This document shows positions 1 through 7,143 of a DNA stretch of 16,092 bases, in pieces; the stretch's first letter is position 1, and each line of letters opens with the position of its first letter. The translations under genes and the position numbers were made by a program. Source of the stretch: Planctomycetaceae bacterium (GTDB taxonomy: Bacteria > Planctomycetota > Planctomycetia > Pirellulales > Thermoguttaceae); contig JAIRPZ010000288.1 in NCBI GenBank assembly GCA_031256755.1, forward strand, positions 1-16,092, read 5' to 3'. The notes below the pieces were generated by a model that ran no database searches, was not told where the DNA came from, and saw only the letters and a program-made list of their open reading frames with translations.

Positions 1-995
1 TGCAAAATACCGATTTGTCCTGCCTGAATGAACGTGTTATTGACGTTTAATGTCCCGACACTCCCGATCGCGGTATCGGTGCCTTCGATCTTTCCGCTGT
101 TGATTGTGAGATAACCGGAAGCAATGACTGCCCGTTTGTACGGAGCGTACAATGAAGGATCTAATGTCGGAAAAGCCGTATCCGGGTTGAGAATCAACGG
201 ATCCCCGCTATACAGATAATAATCACCGACATTCAGATAACGTTGGACATAAATAGATGTCGTTGCCGGAATAGCATTTGAACTGCTCTGGATTCCGCTT
301 CCGGTGTCCGGCATTCCGCTATAAACAATGACATGAGCAAGGGAAAAATAATTACGGGTTGTATCTTCCGCAAATCCCCGGGCTGTCAAATTGTTCCTTT
401 CCGTTTGGGGCATATCGGCAATTTTTAATTCTACTTTTTCACCGCCGATATCAACCCAAAATTTAATCACAAGTGTTCCAAGCCACGTTGTTCTTTGCTC
501 GCCGGTGAGAGAATTCTTGGCACTGATCGGCGTTTCTTCCTGATCTTTTATCCAATGTACGGTCATGTACAATTTTGCACCGTTATCCTTGGTGACTTCG
601 ATGGTCTGTACCCCGCCGTTTTGAATTGCGGCGGTATGTGCATGCGCAAGAGCATTGTTTTGAATAGCGGTTCCGTTGCTGACGGAGTAAGGTCCAAGAT
701 TCAGCGTTGATGTTGTTTGTATGCGGTTGCTGTTGCTCCACTCCCATGCGTATTCTCTGTCACGGAGGCTGCGTTCTACAAAGAGGAGTTGTCCGTTGTT
801 ATTTGCAAAAATTGTCAGTGAATCGCTGTTGATAATGTCGCCCGTGAGAGCATAAGAAAGTCCGAGATCAACCGGACTTGAACTGCCGGGATTCTCCGTA
901 ATGCCTTCCTGCGCATTCGCGGTTCGGCAGGGGCAAAACGCGAGCGCAACGACGGTCAGGAGAATAACTTTTCGGAGCAATCCGTTGCGGGTCAT
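1..995 (-). CDS. Secreted beta-helix/autotransporter-like surface protein, N-terminal part (partial)
   Basis: An uninterrupted minus-strand frame of 331 codons starts at the ATG at 995 and runs off the left edge, so the C-terminus is missing. Residues 1-28 form a clear signal peptide: MTRNGLLRKV, then a hydrophobic core, then a cleavage site at ANA|Q. The mature part is rich in Ser, Thr, Asn and Gly. It alternates short beta-prone stretches such as YLTINSGKIEGTDTAIGS and LNVNNTFIQAGQIG, the pattern of right-handed beta-helix or autotransporter passenger domains. No enzymatic motif is visible. The ATG is preceded by AAGGGA at about 8 nt, a usable ribosome-binding site, and by a good sigma70-type promoter at 1017-1044. 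A beta-helix adhesin or surface protein is an inference from composition; the C-terminal domain that would settle secretion is outside the window. Confidence 0.8.
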   Translation of the reverse strand, partial: MTRNGLLRKVILLTVVALAFCPCRTANAQEGITENPGSSSPVDLGLSYALTGDIINSDSLTIFANNNGQLLFVERSLRDREYAWEWSNSNRIQTTSTLNLGPYSVSNGTAIQNNALAHAHTAAIQNGGVQTIEVTKDNGAKLYMTVHWIKDQEETPISAKNSLTGEQRTTWLGTLVIKFWVDIGGEKVELKIADMPQTERNNLTARGFAEDTTRNYFSLAHVIVYSGMPDTGSGIQSSSNAIPATTSIYVQRYLNVGDYYLYSGDPLILNPDTAFPTLDPSLYAPYKRAVIASGYLTINSGKIEGTDTAIGSVGTLNVNNTFIQAGQIGIL

Positions 996-1016
996 AAAAC
1001 AATCCCTTGTTTGTTG

Positions 1017-1044
1017 TTTATAATCCTTGCAAACCTACAAACAA
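1017..1044 (-). promoter_or_regulatory. Sigma70-type promoter of the left-edge surface protein
   Basis: On the minus strand TTGTTT (1044-1039) is followed by a 16-nt spacer and TATAAA (1022-1017). This matches the consensus well and would start transcription about 15 nt upstream of the ATG at 995. It lies in the 257-bp divergent region with the ATPase gene. No other gene is visible in 996-1252. Confidence 0.5.
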
Positions 1045-1188
1045 TCCTAAACGTCCTTATCGGAAAAACTCTTCCCTGTACTTGACAGAGAATTTCGTTT
1101 CCTGCCGTTTTAGCAAAATAGAGAAAATATGCAAAGTTTACCGGTCATCGTTCCCTCCTCTCTGCGGTGTGCAAAGGGCGTTTCCGTG

Positions 1189-1217
1189 TTGTTTTCTTCC
1201 GGTCTATTTGCTACAAT
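1189..1217 (+). promoter_or_regulatory. Extended -10 promoter of the AAA ATPase gene
   Basis: TTGTTT (1189-1194), a 17-nt spacer and TACAAT (1212-1217), with TG at 1209-1210 giving an extended -10 (TGcTACAAT). Predicted transcription start is near 1224. The leader to the ATG at 1253 is about 29 nt, very pyrimidine-rich, and has no Shine-Dalgarno sequence. The position of this promoter argues against using the upstream in-frame start at 1007. Confidence 0.55.
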
Positions 1218-1252
1218 ACGTCTCTCTTCCCGCCGTTCCGTTGCCGTTTTTT

Positions 1253-2476
1253 ATGATCGAAGGTTTTTGGGTACGCAATTATAAGTCGCTTCGTCAGGTT
1301 GGAATCGGTTCATGTTTCACCAAATTCGTTTTCGTCAATGATGAAAATACCGTTCTTCCTTATGAACTTGGTCCTGTAACGCTCTTCACCGGCTACAACG
1401 GGTCGGGGAAAAGTACCGCTGTGGACGTATTTAATTTTGTTTCCGATTGCTATCGGTACGGCGTGGATGCCGCCTGCCTCAAACGGGGCGGATTTGATGC
1501 CGTTTATTCCCAAGGAGGAAAGGGTCCCCTTTCCTTCGGCTTTCATTACCGGCAAAAAGGAGAATCGGATACCGTCACGTATGCGGTCAGTATCTACCGC
1601 ACAAAAAACAAGGTTCCGTTTATCGAATCCGAAATTCTTGCCTATCTGCGGGAAAATGAGTCGCTGCCGGTTATTTTTTTGCAAAACGGAGCGGAAAAAA
1701 CGATCCGTTATCTTGCGCCGGATAAGCGGTTAACGAATACCGATTTAACAAAAATTGAATTTACCGACCACAATCATCTCGGATTGGCGGCATTGCCGGA
1801 ACATCCGAAATATCCGGTCATGGCTTCGCTCCGGCTGCTGTTTGAAAACTGGTCGCTTTGCCATTTTACCCCTGATCCTGCCCGCGGGCTGGATCACTCG
1901 CTGCCGCACCGTCAGGAATCACCGCATGGCGTTAGTTTATCCGGTCTGATCCGGTATATCACAAAACGGTACAAAGACAATCTGAAACCGCTGTTTCACC
2001 GTGTTGCTGCCCGGATTCCGAATGTCGAAAAAATCATTTTAGACGATCTTGATCCTGATAAGCCGAAACTATCGTTTTGTCTGATGGATCGGGATCATCC
2101 GATACCGATTACTCATCTTTCTGCGGCTTCGATCCGGTTGTTCACTTACGCGATGTTTTTTGAAGAAGAATTTCCTCCGCCGCTGACCGTTATTGAAGAA
2201 CCGGAAAACGGGCTGGATCGGACATTTCGGAACAAATTTCTGGAATCCGTTCTCCGGTTTGAATCGGCACCGCATCAGGAAGAACCGCAGATCATTTTGA
2301 ATTCCCACCATCCGGCGATTGCTAACGGTTTACGCCCGGAACAGGTCTGGGTATTTGAGAAAGACCGGGAAGGATTTACTGCTGTTGAAAGGGCTTCCGA
2401 CTCGATTATGTTTCGTTCAGAGATTGACAAACAAAGCCCCAACTGGTTCAGTGTTTCCTTTGACGAAAAACGGTAA
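1253..2476 (+). CDS. AAA_21-type ATP-binding protein (SMC/RecF-like AAA ATPase)
   Basis: A 407-residue protein read from the ATG at 1253. The frame is open from 1007, but the 82 upstream codons are uncharacteristic and contain the likely promoter. Walker A is GYNGSGKST (47-55), a degenerate ABC-type signature is LSAAS (289-293), and Walker B is VIEEPENGLD (313-322), followed by the histidine-bearing NSHHP switch (350-354). The N-terminus (IEGFWVRNYKSLRQV) is the usual opening of RecF/OLD-like AAA_21 ATPases. These bind ATP as head-to-tail dimers; many lone members are linked to DNA metabolism or phage defence, but the substrate cannot be read here. No TOPRIM or nuclease domain follows the ATPase core and no partner nuclease is adjacent. 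No signal peptide or membrane segment, so cytoplasmic. ATPase family assignment is firm; role unknown. Confidence 0.88.
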   Translation: MIEGFWVRNYKSLRQVGIGSCFTKFVFVNDENTVLPYELGPVTLFTGYNGSGKSTAVDVFNFVSDCYRYGVDAACLKRGGFDAVYSQGGKGPLSFGFHYRQKGESDTVTYAVSIYRTKNKVPFIESEILAYLRENESLPVIFLQNGAEKTIRYLAPDKRLTNTDLTKIEFTDHNHLGLAALPEHPKYPVMASLRLLFENWSLCHFTPDPARGLDHSLPHRQESPHGVSLSGLIRYITKRYKDNLKPLFHRVAARIPNVEKIILDDLDPDKPKLSFCLMDRDHPIPITHLSAASIRLFTYAMFFEEEFPPPLTVIEEPENGLDRTFRNKFLESVLRFESAPHQEEPQIILNSHHPAIANGLRPEQVWVFEKDREGFTAVERASDSIMFRSEIDKQSPNWFSVSFDEKR

Positions 2477-2514
2477 TTGCCGGCAGATCAGGGAATACCG
2501 CCGCCCGCGATTTC

Positions 2515-2817
2515 CTAGCATTGCTCATTCTGTTTCAGTTTTCTGGATCGCCGCGGTTTGCGCCGGCATTCACTCCATTCTTTGGTGAGTTGTTCAAAAA
2601 CATCAGGCGATTCATAACGCAAAATTCCGCCGGTTTCCGGCATCGGACCGATCAAGCCCTTAAAGACGGGGCAGCCGCGAACCGAAAGATCAACACTGTA
2701 ATCATTGACTCCGATTTGCATATAACGGCGGCAAATTTCTTCAGCACCGGTATAATCACGGACTCGCAATTCTCCCTCTGTATTGCGGGTAACAACACGG
2801 TAGGTGGGTGTCTTCAT
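2515..2817 (-). CDS. Small conserved-looking hypothetical protein
   Basis: 100 residues, read from the ATG at 2817. It is charged and soluble, with no signal peptide or membrane segment. It opens with a beta-type pattern (PTYRVVTRNTEGELRVRDYT), has a middle block ICRRYMQIGVNDYSVDLSV, and ends in a basic tail (CRRKPRRSRKLKQ). I do not recognise the family. A 151-codon frame on the opposite strand (2521-2976) overlaps it. I prefer the minus frame for its balanced composition and because its start sits one base after the stop of the preceding minus-strand ORF (TAG-T-ATG), an arrangement typical of translational coupling. It converges on the ATPase gene with only 38 bp between stop codons. Confidence 0.6.
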   Translation of the reverse strand: MKTPTYRVVTRNTEGELRVRDYTGAEEICRRYMQIGVNDYSVDLSVRGCPVFKGLIGPMPETGGILRYESPDVFEQLTKEWSECRRKPRRSRKLKQNEQC

Positions 2818-2818
2818 A

Positions 2819-3013
2819 CTAATTTTCTTTACATTGCGGCGGATTCCTTTCCCTGTGTTGCGGACACGTCCGTTGTGTCTTTATTGTTCCGTTTTCCGGC
2901 AGCCGACCGGCTTCCGTACCTGTTCTATCGGCGGCTCGTCCGGGAGAAACAAACAAAAGGCAGGAGAAAACGATGATGGCGAATAGTGCCGATTTGCGGA
3001 AAATCTGAATCAT
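2819..3013 (-). CDS. Possible small secreted protein (64 aa)
   Basis: From the ATG at 3013 the frame encodes MIQIFRKS, a hydrophobic stretch (ALFAIIVFSCLLFV), then SPGRAAD, which reads as a signal peptide cleaved near residue 28. A mature tail of about 36 polar residues follows (TGTEAGRLPENGTIK and a short Cys-containing end). An alternative TTG start at 3073 overlaps the end of the kinase gene by 8 nt and would suit coupled translation. The sequence before the ATG is C-rich and has no Shine-Dalgarno. No family is recognised. Its stop lies one base before the next ATG, so the kinase and the two small ORFs could form one transcript. Being short, it could also be a non-coding gap with a chance signal-like segment. 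Confidence 0.38.
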   Translation of the reverse strand: MIQIFRKSALFAIIVFSCLLFVSPGRAADRTGTEAGRLPENGTIKTQRTCPQHRERNPPQCKEN

Positions 3014-3065
3014 AAGGGGGGGCGGCACGGACAGCAGGAAAAACCGGTAAAACACGCCTCTGCCG

Positions 3066-5627
3066 TTAAACAATGTTGCGTCCCTGCAAACACGATAACA
3101 TCACACCGAACAGCCGGTCATAATCGACAGGCTTTGTCACGTACTCATCGCAGCCGGCATCCAGCGTTTTCTGCCGGTCTTCCGGCAGGGCATGGGCTGT
3201 CACTGCAATGATCGGCAGTGTATATCCCTCCGCCCGAAGTTGCCGGGTTGCATCATATCCGTCTAATACCGGCATCTGCATGTCCATCAAAATCACATCA
3301 AACGGCTTTCCGTTTTTCTTCTGTTCCGTGATTTTGTCAATACCGATTTGTCCGTTGTCCGCTGTTTCGACTTCCGCTCCGGCTTGCTTCAACTGGGCAG
3401 CAATCACGATTTGATTGACCTTCGTATCGTCCACAACAAGAATTTTCCGACCGGCAAGCGGAAGAGACGGCGAAAGAGATGGCTGATTTTTATGACCCGC
3501 CGGTTCCGTTGACAAAGCGGCAGACAAATCCGGCACCGGAACCAACTCCGAACTGCTGCCCGTATTAGAAACCGTTTGCGCGGGGAAAATGAACGTAAAC
3601 GTACTCCCCTTGCCGAAAATACTTTCCACCGTAATCTGCCCCTTGAGTAATTCCGCCGTTTGCCTCGCCACCGACAAGCCGAGACCGGCACCGCCGTATT
3701 GCCGTGTTAATGACGGATCGGATTGGGTAAACGGACGGAAAATCATCGACAAATGCTCTTCGGCAATACCGATACCGGTGTCGCGGACAGAAACAAAAAA
3801 CATTTGTTCCTTCCGGGAAGCGGACGGCACCGGACGCTCTTCGGGAATATTGTAAAGACCGTAGTTGATAGTAATTTCCCCTTTGTCGGTGAACTTGACG
3901 GCATTGCTGATCAAAGGGACAACAACCTGCCGGAGACGGTCGGGATCGTTCCAAATCTCATCCGGCAATGCTTTCGGTTCAGACACCGAAAACTTCAGCC
4001 CTTTCGTTTCGGCTTTGCTGCGCATCGTCCCGGCAACATCCGCCATCAATTCCCGAAGATTAACCGGCACAAATTGCAGCCGCATCGACGGGTGTTCGTC
4101 CATAGCGGCTGCACCAAGGATATTATCGATCAAGGCCAGCAGGTCTTTGCCGTTTTCTTTCACCTGACATATCGCATCGCTGTATTCCGCCTTTTCAAGA
4201 ACATCGCTTTTGGCAATTTTCAAACCGATAATCTCCGTAAAACCAAGCATAGCATTCAGCGGCGTGCGGAGTTCATGACTCATGTTCGTCAGAAACAGCG
4301 TTTTGGTATGCAATGCTTGTTCGGCAGCCCGTTTCGCCTCCGTTAAATCCAGCACGGTTTGCTGCAATTGATCCGCAAGCGTCTGCTGTTCATTTTTTTC
4401 GATTTGCAGCCGGTTGATGAATAAGACCGCCCCGAAATAGAAAAAAACGGCAAGAACAAAAAGAATATTCGGATAAATCCGCTCACGGAACATCTGTGAA
4501 TGAACGCGGTCGACATGAAAATCAATCGCAAACACGCCGTCAATTGTTTTATCCTTTGTCCGAAGCGGTTCCATAATGGTGAACCATTTTCCCCACTTGT
4601 CGGGAATTATTTGAAAACTCATCGCCATCTCCTGATGTTCCCAAACGTAATCCATCAGCGGCGTTGCCGGATAGTTTTCGCCGATAGAGGCGGGTTTTTC
4701 CGCAAAATCAATGACTCCGTTATGATCGGCATCGGCAATCGGCGAAATGATAAATTGATATTGTTCCTGTTTACGCCGCATTGTATAAGCGTAACCGGCA
4801 TAGATATTGGTTTCCACCGGATAATTGCACACATTGATTAACTGGGTAAAGAGCGGATCATTTTCCGGCGTGCCGTTTTCGGCACGTACCCGGACGGCAA
4901 GCGGCAGATTGCCGGGGACAGCAAGTTCGCAGTACGGTTCGGAACCGGAATAAGCGTCGAACCAATCCGAATTGCTGCCGTTGTGCAAGTGTTTCCATTG
5001 CAGCCGGTATGTTGTTGCTTCTTCAACCGGATTCCATTTGACGGCGATTTGTTCGGTGCAGCGATCATAAGCGTAAGAATCGCCGGTCAAAGCGGCGACA
5101 GCCCACTGATTACGGCGGTGATGATGCCGGAGTTCTTTCGGATGTTCTTCCAAAACCTGCCGGACGGCGGCTAACCCAGCCGGAGTTTTGAGTTTACCGG
5201 TTAAAACGGCTGGGAGAACGGATTTTTCTGTCCGTGTGTCCGCGTCGGGTATCGGGTCAATCGTGTCTTGCAGCGGCGGGGCAACGGGTGCGGCGGGCGA
5301 CCAATCGGAAAATAATTCGGGATTGCCGGAATGAATCCGCTGATAATCGAACTGCATAATGACATCGGCGTAGGCGGTAACGATTTTGGCAAAGGCATCC
5401 CGCCAATGGAGACGCTGCGTGTGAATGGAAATAACCATTCCGGCGGTGCCGGGCAGGACGAGCAGCAAGAAACCTGTCCATGCGGTCAGCAGGAATTTGA
5501 CCGAACATTTCCGCAGGCGGAGCCATGCAGAACAGATGCCCATGCAGAGAAAGAGAAAGACGGTAACGGCGATGAGGTCGTAATAGACGGAATAATCGTA
5601 TCCGATGAGGCGGGCTTGCAGGGGCAT
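3066..5627 (-). CDS. Hybrid sensor histidine kinase with Fn3/Cache-like sensor and receiver domain
   Basis: An 853-residue inner-membrane sensor. Two membrane segments (about 15-36 and 45-68) are followed by a large extracytoplasmic region (70-384) and a third segment (385-405). The sensor has an Fn3-like piece (192-250, IAVKWNPVEEATTYRLQW) and a Cache/PAS-like C-terminal half ending in DGVFAIDFHVDRVH. Within it residues 299-310 (DADHNGVIDFAE) are a canonical EF-hand loop. A coiled linker leads to HisKA with phosphoacceptor H451 (MSHELRTPLNAM), an HATPase_c domain with N575 (ISNAVKF), DTGIG (616-620) and GGAGLGL (645-651), and a receiver with D733/D734, phospho-acceptor D782, T810 and K832. 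All catalytic residues are present. It would autophosphorylate and pass phosphate to its receiver. No output response regulator or Hpt protein is adjacent. The start at 5627 lacks a clear Shine-Dalgarno sequence. Confidence 0.93.
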   Translation of the reverse strand: MPLQARLIGYDYSVYYDLIAVTVFLFLCMGICSAWLRLRKCSVKFLLTAWTGFLLLVLPGTAGMVISIHTQRLHWRDAFAKIVTAYADVIMQFDYQRIHSGNPELFSDWSPAAPVAPPLQDTIDPIPDADTRTEKSVLPAVLTGKLKTPAGLAAVRQVLEEHPKELRHHHRRNQWAVAALTGDSYAYDRCTEQIAVKWNPVEEATTYRLQWKHLHNGSNSDWFDAYSGSEPYCELAVPGNLPLAVRVRAENGTPENDPLFTQLINVCNYPVETNIYAGYAYTMRRKQEQYQFIISPIADADHNGVIDFAEKPASIGENYPATPLMDYVWEHQEMAMSFQIIPDKWGKWFTIMEPLRTKDKTIDGVFAIDFHVDRVHSQMFRERIYPNILFVLAVFFYFGAVLFINRLQIEKNEQQTLADQLQQTVLDLTEAKRAAEQALHTKTLFLTNMSHELRTPLNAMLGFTEIIGLKIAKSDVLEKAEYSDAICQVKENGKDLLALIDNILGAAAMDEHPSMRLQFVPVNLRELMADVAGTMRSKAETKGLKFSVSEPKALPDEIWNDPDRLRQVVVPLISNAVKFTDKGEITINYGLYNIPEERPVPSASRKEQMFFVSVRDTGIGIAEEHLSMIFRPFTQSDPSLTRQYGGAGLGLSVARQTAELLKGQITVESIFGKGSTFTFIFPAQTVSNTGSSSELVPVPDLSAALSTEPAGHKNQPSLSPSLPLAGRKILVVDDTKVNQIVIAAQLKQAGAEVETADNGQIGIDKITEQKKNGKPFDVILMDMQMPVLDGYDATRQLRAEGYTLPIIAVTAHALPEDRQKTLDAGCDEYVTKPVDYDRLFGVMLSCLQGRNIV

Positions 5628-5728
5628 CGAGCGGAGAGCGGGATAGGAGCGGGGAAATACTTAAATACTGACAATGGACAATTATGTTGCGCAGAGTATT
5701 ACCGAGGCGGTTTCACTCTTCTTTCCTG

Positions 5729-5757
5729 ATTATCAGTGATCCCTTATCAATTGTCAA
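5729..5757 (-). promoter_or_regulatory. Consensus promoter for the histidine kinase gene
   Basis: On the minus strand a perfect TTGACA (5757-5752) is separated by 17 nt from GATAAT (5734-5729, five of six consensus bases). Predicted start is near 5722, leaving a leader of about 95 nt before the ATG at 5627. It lies in the 159-bp gap after the glycosyltransferase gene, so the kinase can be transcribed independently of it. Confidence 0.6.
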
Positions 5758-5767
5758 TGATTTCCCT

Positions 5768-5779
5768 GTCCGGCCGGAC
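5768..5779. repeat. 12-bp GC-rich palindrome after the glycosyltransferase gene
   Basis: GTCCGGCCGGAC is a perfect palindrome 8-19 bp beyond the stop codon of the minus-strand glycosyltransferase. It could contribute to transcription termination, but there is no T-run on either side, so a protein-binding site or chance are equally possible. Confidence 0.3.
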
Positions 5780-5786
5780 TGTCTCG

Positions 5787-6968
5787 CTAGGGAAAGATTT
5801 GCTGCAAAAAAACGTCAAGCCGGTCAACAACATGGTGCCAGAGAAAATTCTCCGTTACCCAAGACCGGCATACACGTCCGTAACCGTAAAGTTTATCCGG
5901 GTTTTTCAGCAGCATTGTGATTTTTGCCCCCAACTCTTCCGTATTGCCGGGTGCGACATGTTCGCCGGTTTTTCCCGCCGGCACAATTTCCGGCAATGCC
6001 CAGCGTTCCGACACCACACAGGGAATCCGGTGAAGCATGGCTTCAAGAGGAGCAATCCCGAACGGTTCATAAAGAGACGGCAATACAAACAGCGAAGCAC
6101 CGGCAAAAAGCGATTCAAGTAATTTCATATCCGCCGGATTGCCTTTGTGAAGAAAACCATGCCACTGTACGCCCGGTTCCGCCTCAAATCCTTTTACAGG
6201 ACAGGCAGGACCGACAATGTGCAGCCGGGCTTTCGGAACGGCAGAACGAATCTGCCGGAACGCATTCAATAAAATACGTCCCCCTTTACGGTCAAAATCG
6301 GCTCCGACAAAAAGCATATCAGGAACACTGTAATCCTTCGGAGTTTGTTCCTGCTGTATTTGTGCGGTCATTTCAGGCGGCAGGTTTATGCCGGCACCGA
6401 TACAATGAACTTTCTCTGCCGCAATTCCGTAGTCCCGGATAAACGATTGCCGGAGAAACTCACTCATCGTAAACACCGCTTGCTGTCCGGTTAAGACATC
6501 TTTTTCGTACCGGAGAGCGGCATTCGCCATTTTTTCGGAAATGTTCCGTTTCGGATAATGAGGGCTTTGCAGAAGCATTGCAAAATTGCCGTCATGATAC
6601 GAACATCGGCGGCACCGGTCAGGAAAGGCAGCATTGACGTTGTACATTGAACCGAGTTGGACAGCAACAGAATGATCAGGAAACTCAGTGCTTCTGATTT
6701 TTGCCGCCAGCAGCCGGCTCAAAGCGTTGCGGTAGCCAGTGCTGGTATAAAGACGCTGCATCATCCCCGATCGGTTCGGGGAAAAATAACGCAGCGCATA
6801 AAGCAGTTTTTGAATGAACGGCAACTCGCCGCCGATCGTACCGCCTAATGATCCCCGCCGCTGAATTTCGGTGAAAAAAAATCGTGAACTGCCCGACCAC
6901 GCATCGGCATCAAGCGGATGTTTCCCGACCGCACCGCTGCCGCAAACCGCATAAATAGAATGACGCAT
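5787..6968 (-). CDS. GT4-type glycosyltransferase (GT-B fold)
   Basis: A 393-residue cytoplasmic or membrane-peripheral glycosyltransferase. The C-terminal nucleotide-sugar-binding half begins at LFVGADFDRKGGRILLNAF (219-237), with the donor-binding RK pair at 227/228. It contains the EX7E motif in LYEPFGIAPLEAM (E301 and E309), diagnostic of GT4-like retaining transferases. IVGPACPVKG (251-260) and HGFLHKG (270-276) are the usual intervening strands. The N-terminal acceptor half (1-200) is divergent. Family members transfer a sugar from a nucleotide donor to lipid, glycan or protein acceptors; donor and acceptor cannot be inferred. It is not embedded in a polysaccharide cluster. It is divergent from the arabinofuranosidase gene, and the ATG at 6968 has only a weak purine stretch upstream. 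Confidence 0.9.
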   Translation of the reverse strand: MRHSIYAVCGSGAVGKHPLDADAWSGSSRFFFTEIQRRGSLGGTIGGELPFIQKLLYALRYFSPNRSGMMQRLYTSTGYRNALSRLLAAKIRSTEFPDHSVAVQLGSMYNVNAAFPDRCRRCSYHDGNFAMLLQSPHYPKRNISEKMANAALRYEKDVLTGQQAVFTMSEFLRQSFIRDYGIAAEKVHCIGAGINLPPEMTAQIQQEQTPKDYSVPDMLFVGADFDRKGGRILLNAFRQIRSAVPKARLHIVGPACPVKGFEAEPGVQWHGFLHKGNPADMKLLESLFAGASLFVLPSLYEPFGIAPLEAMLHRIPCVVSERWALPEIVPAGKTGEHVAPGNTEELGAKITMLLKNPDKLYGYGRVCRSWVTENFLWHHVVDRLDVFLQQIFP

Positions 6969-7024
6969 AGAATTCGCCGGTCTTTCGGTTAAAGATATTT
7001 TCTGCCGTTCATCGTAACTCTTTC

Positions 7025-7074
7025 AGGAGAAAAACACAATGACCGCAGAGAAAATCTTGCCGGATGCTGTTTGA
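7025..7074 (+). promoter_or_regulatory. Possible leader peptide (11 codons) ahead of the arabinofuranosidase gene
   Basis: AGGAGA (7025-7030) lies 8 nt before the ATG at 7039, the best Shine-Dalgarno arrangement seen in this window. The frame reads MTAEKILPDAV and stops at TGA (7072-7074). It is in the same frame as the GH51 gene, whose likely ATG is 70 bp downstream. Either it is a translated leader that affects the downstream gene, or the match is fortuitous. No attenuator-like codon run is present. Confidence 0.35.
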
Positions 7075-7143
7075 CTTTTGCCGTCAATCATGGACAATGC
7101 CGCCGTACCGTTTCTGGTCAAACCGATATTGTTAATCCCGAAA

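Noticed and set aside
1007..1252. N-terminal extension of the AAA ATPase frame
   Set aside because: It contains the likely promoter, lacks family sequence, and the ATPase family typically starts at the IEGFWVRNYKSL-type segment.
2521..2976. 151-codon plus-strand ORF after the ATPase gene
   Set aside because: Overlaps two minus-strand ORFs, has low charge and a Phe-rich, shadow-like composition; the minus frames have tight TAG-T-ATG spacing. Not fully excluded.
3723..4346. 207-codon plus-strand ORF antisense to the histidine kinase
   Set aside because: It mirrors the conserved HisKA/HATPase coding region, a well-known source of spurious long antisense ORFs in databases.
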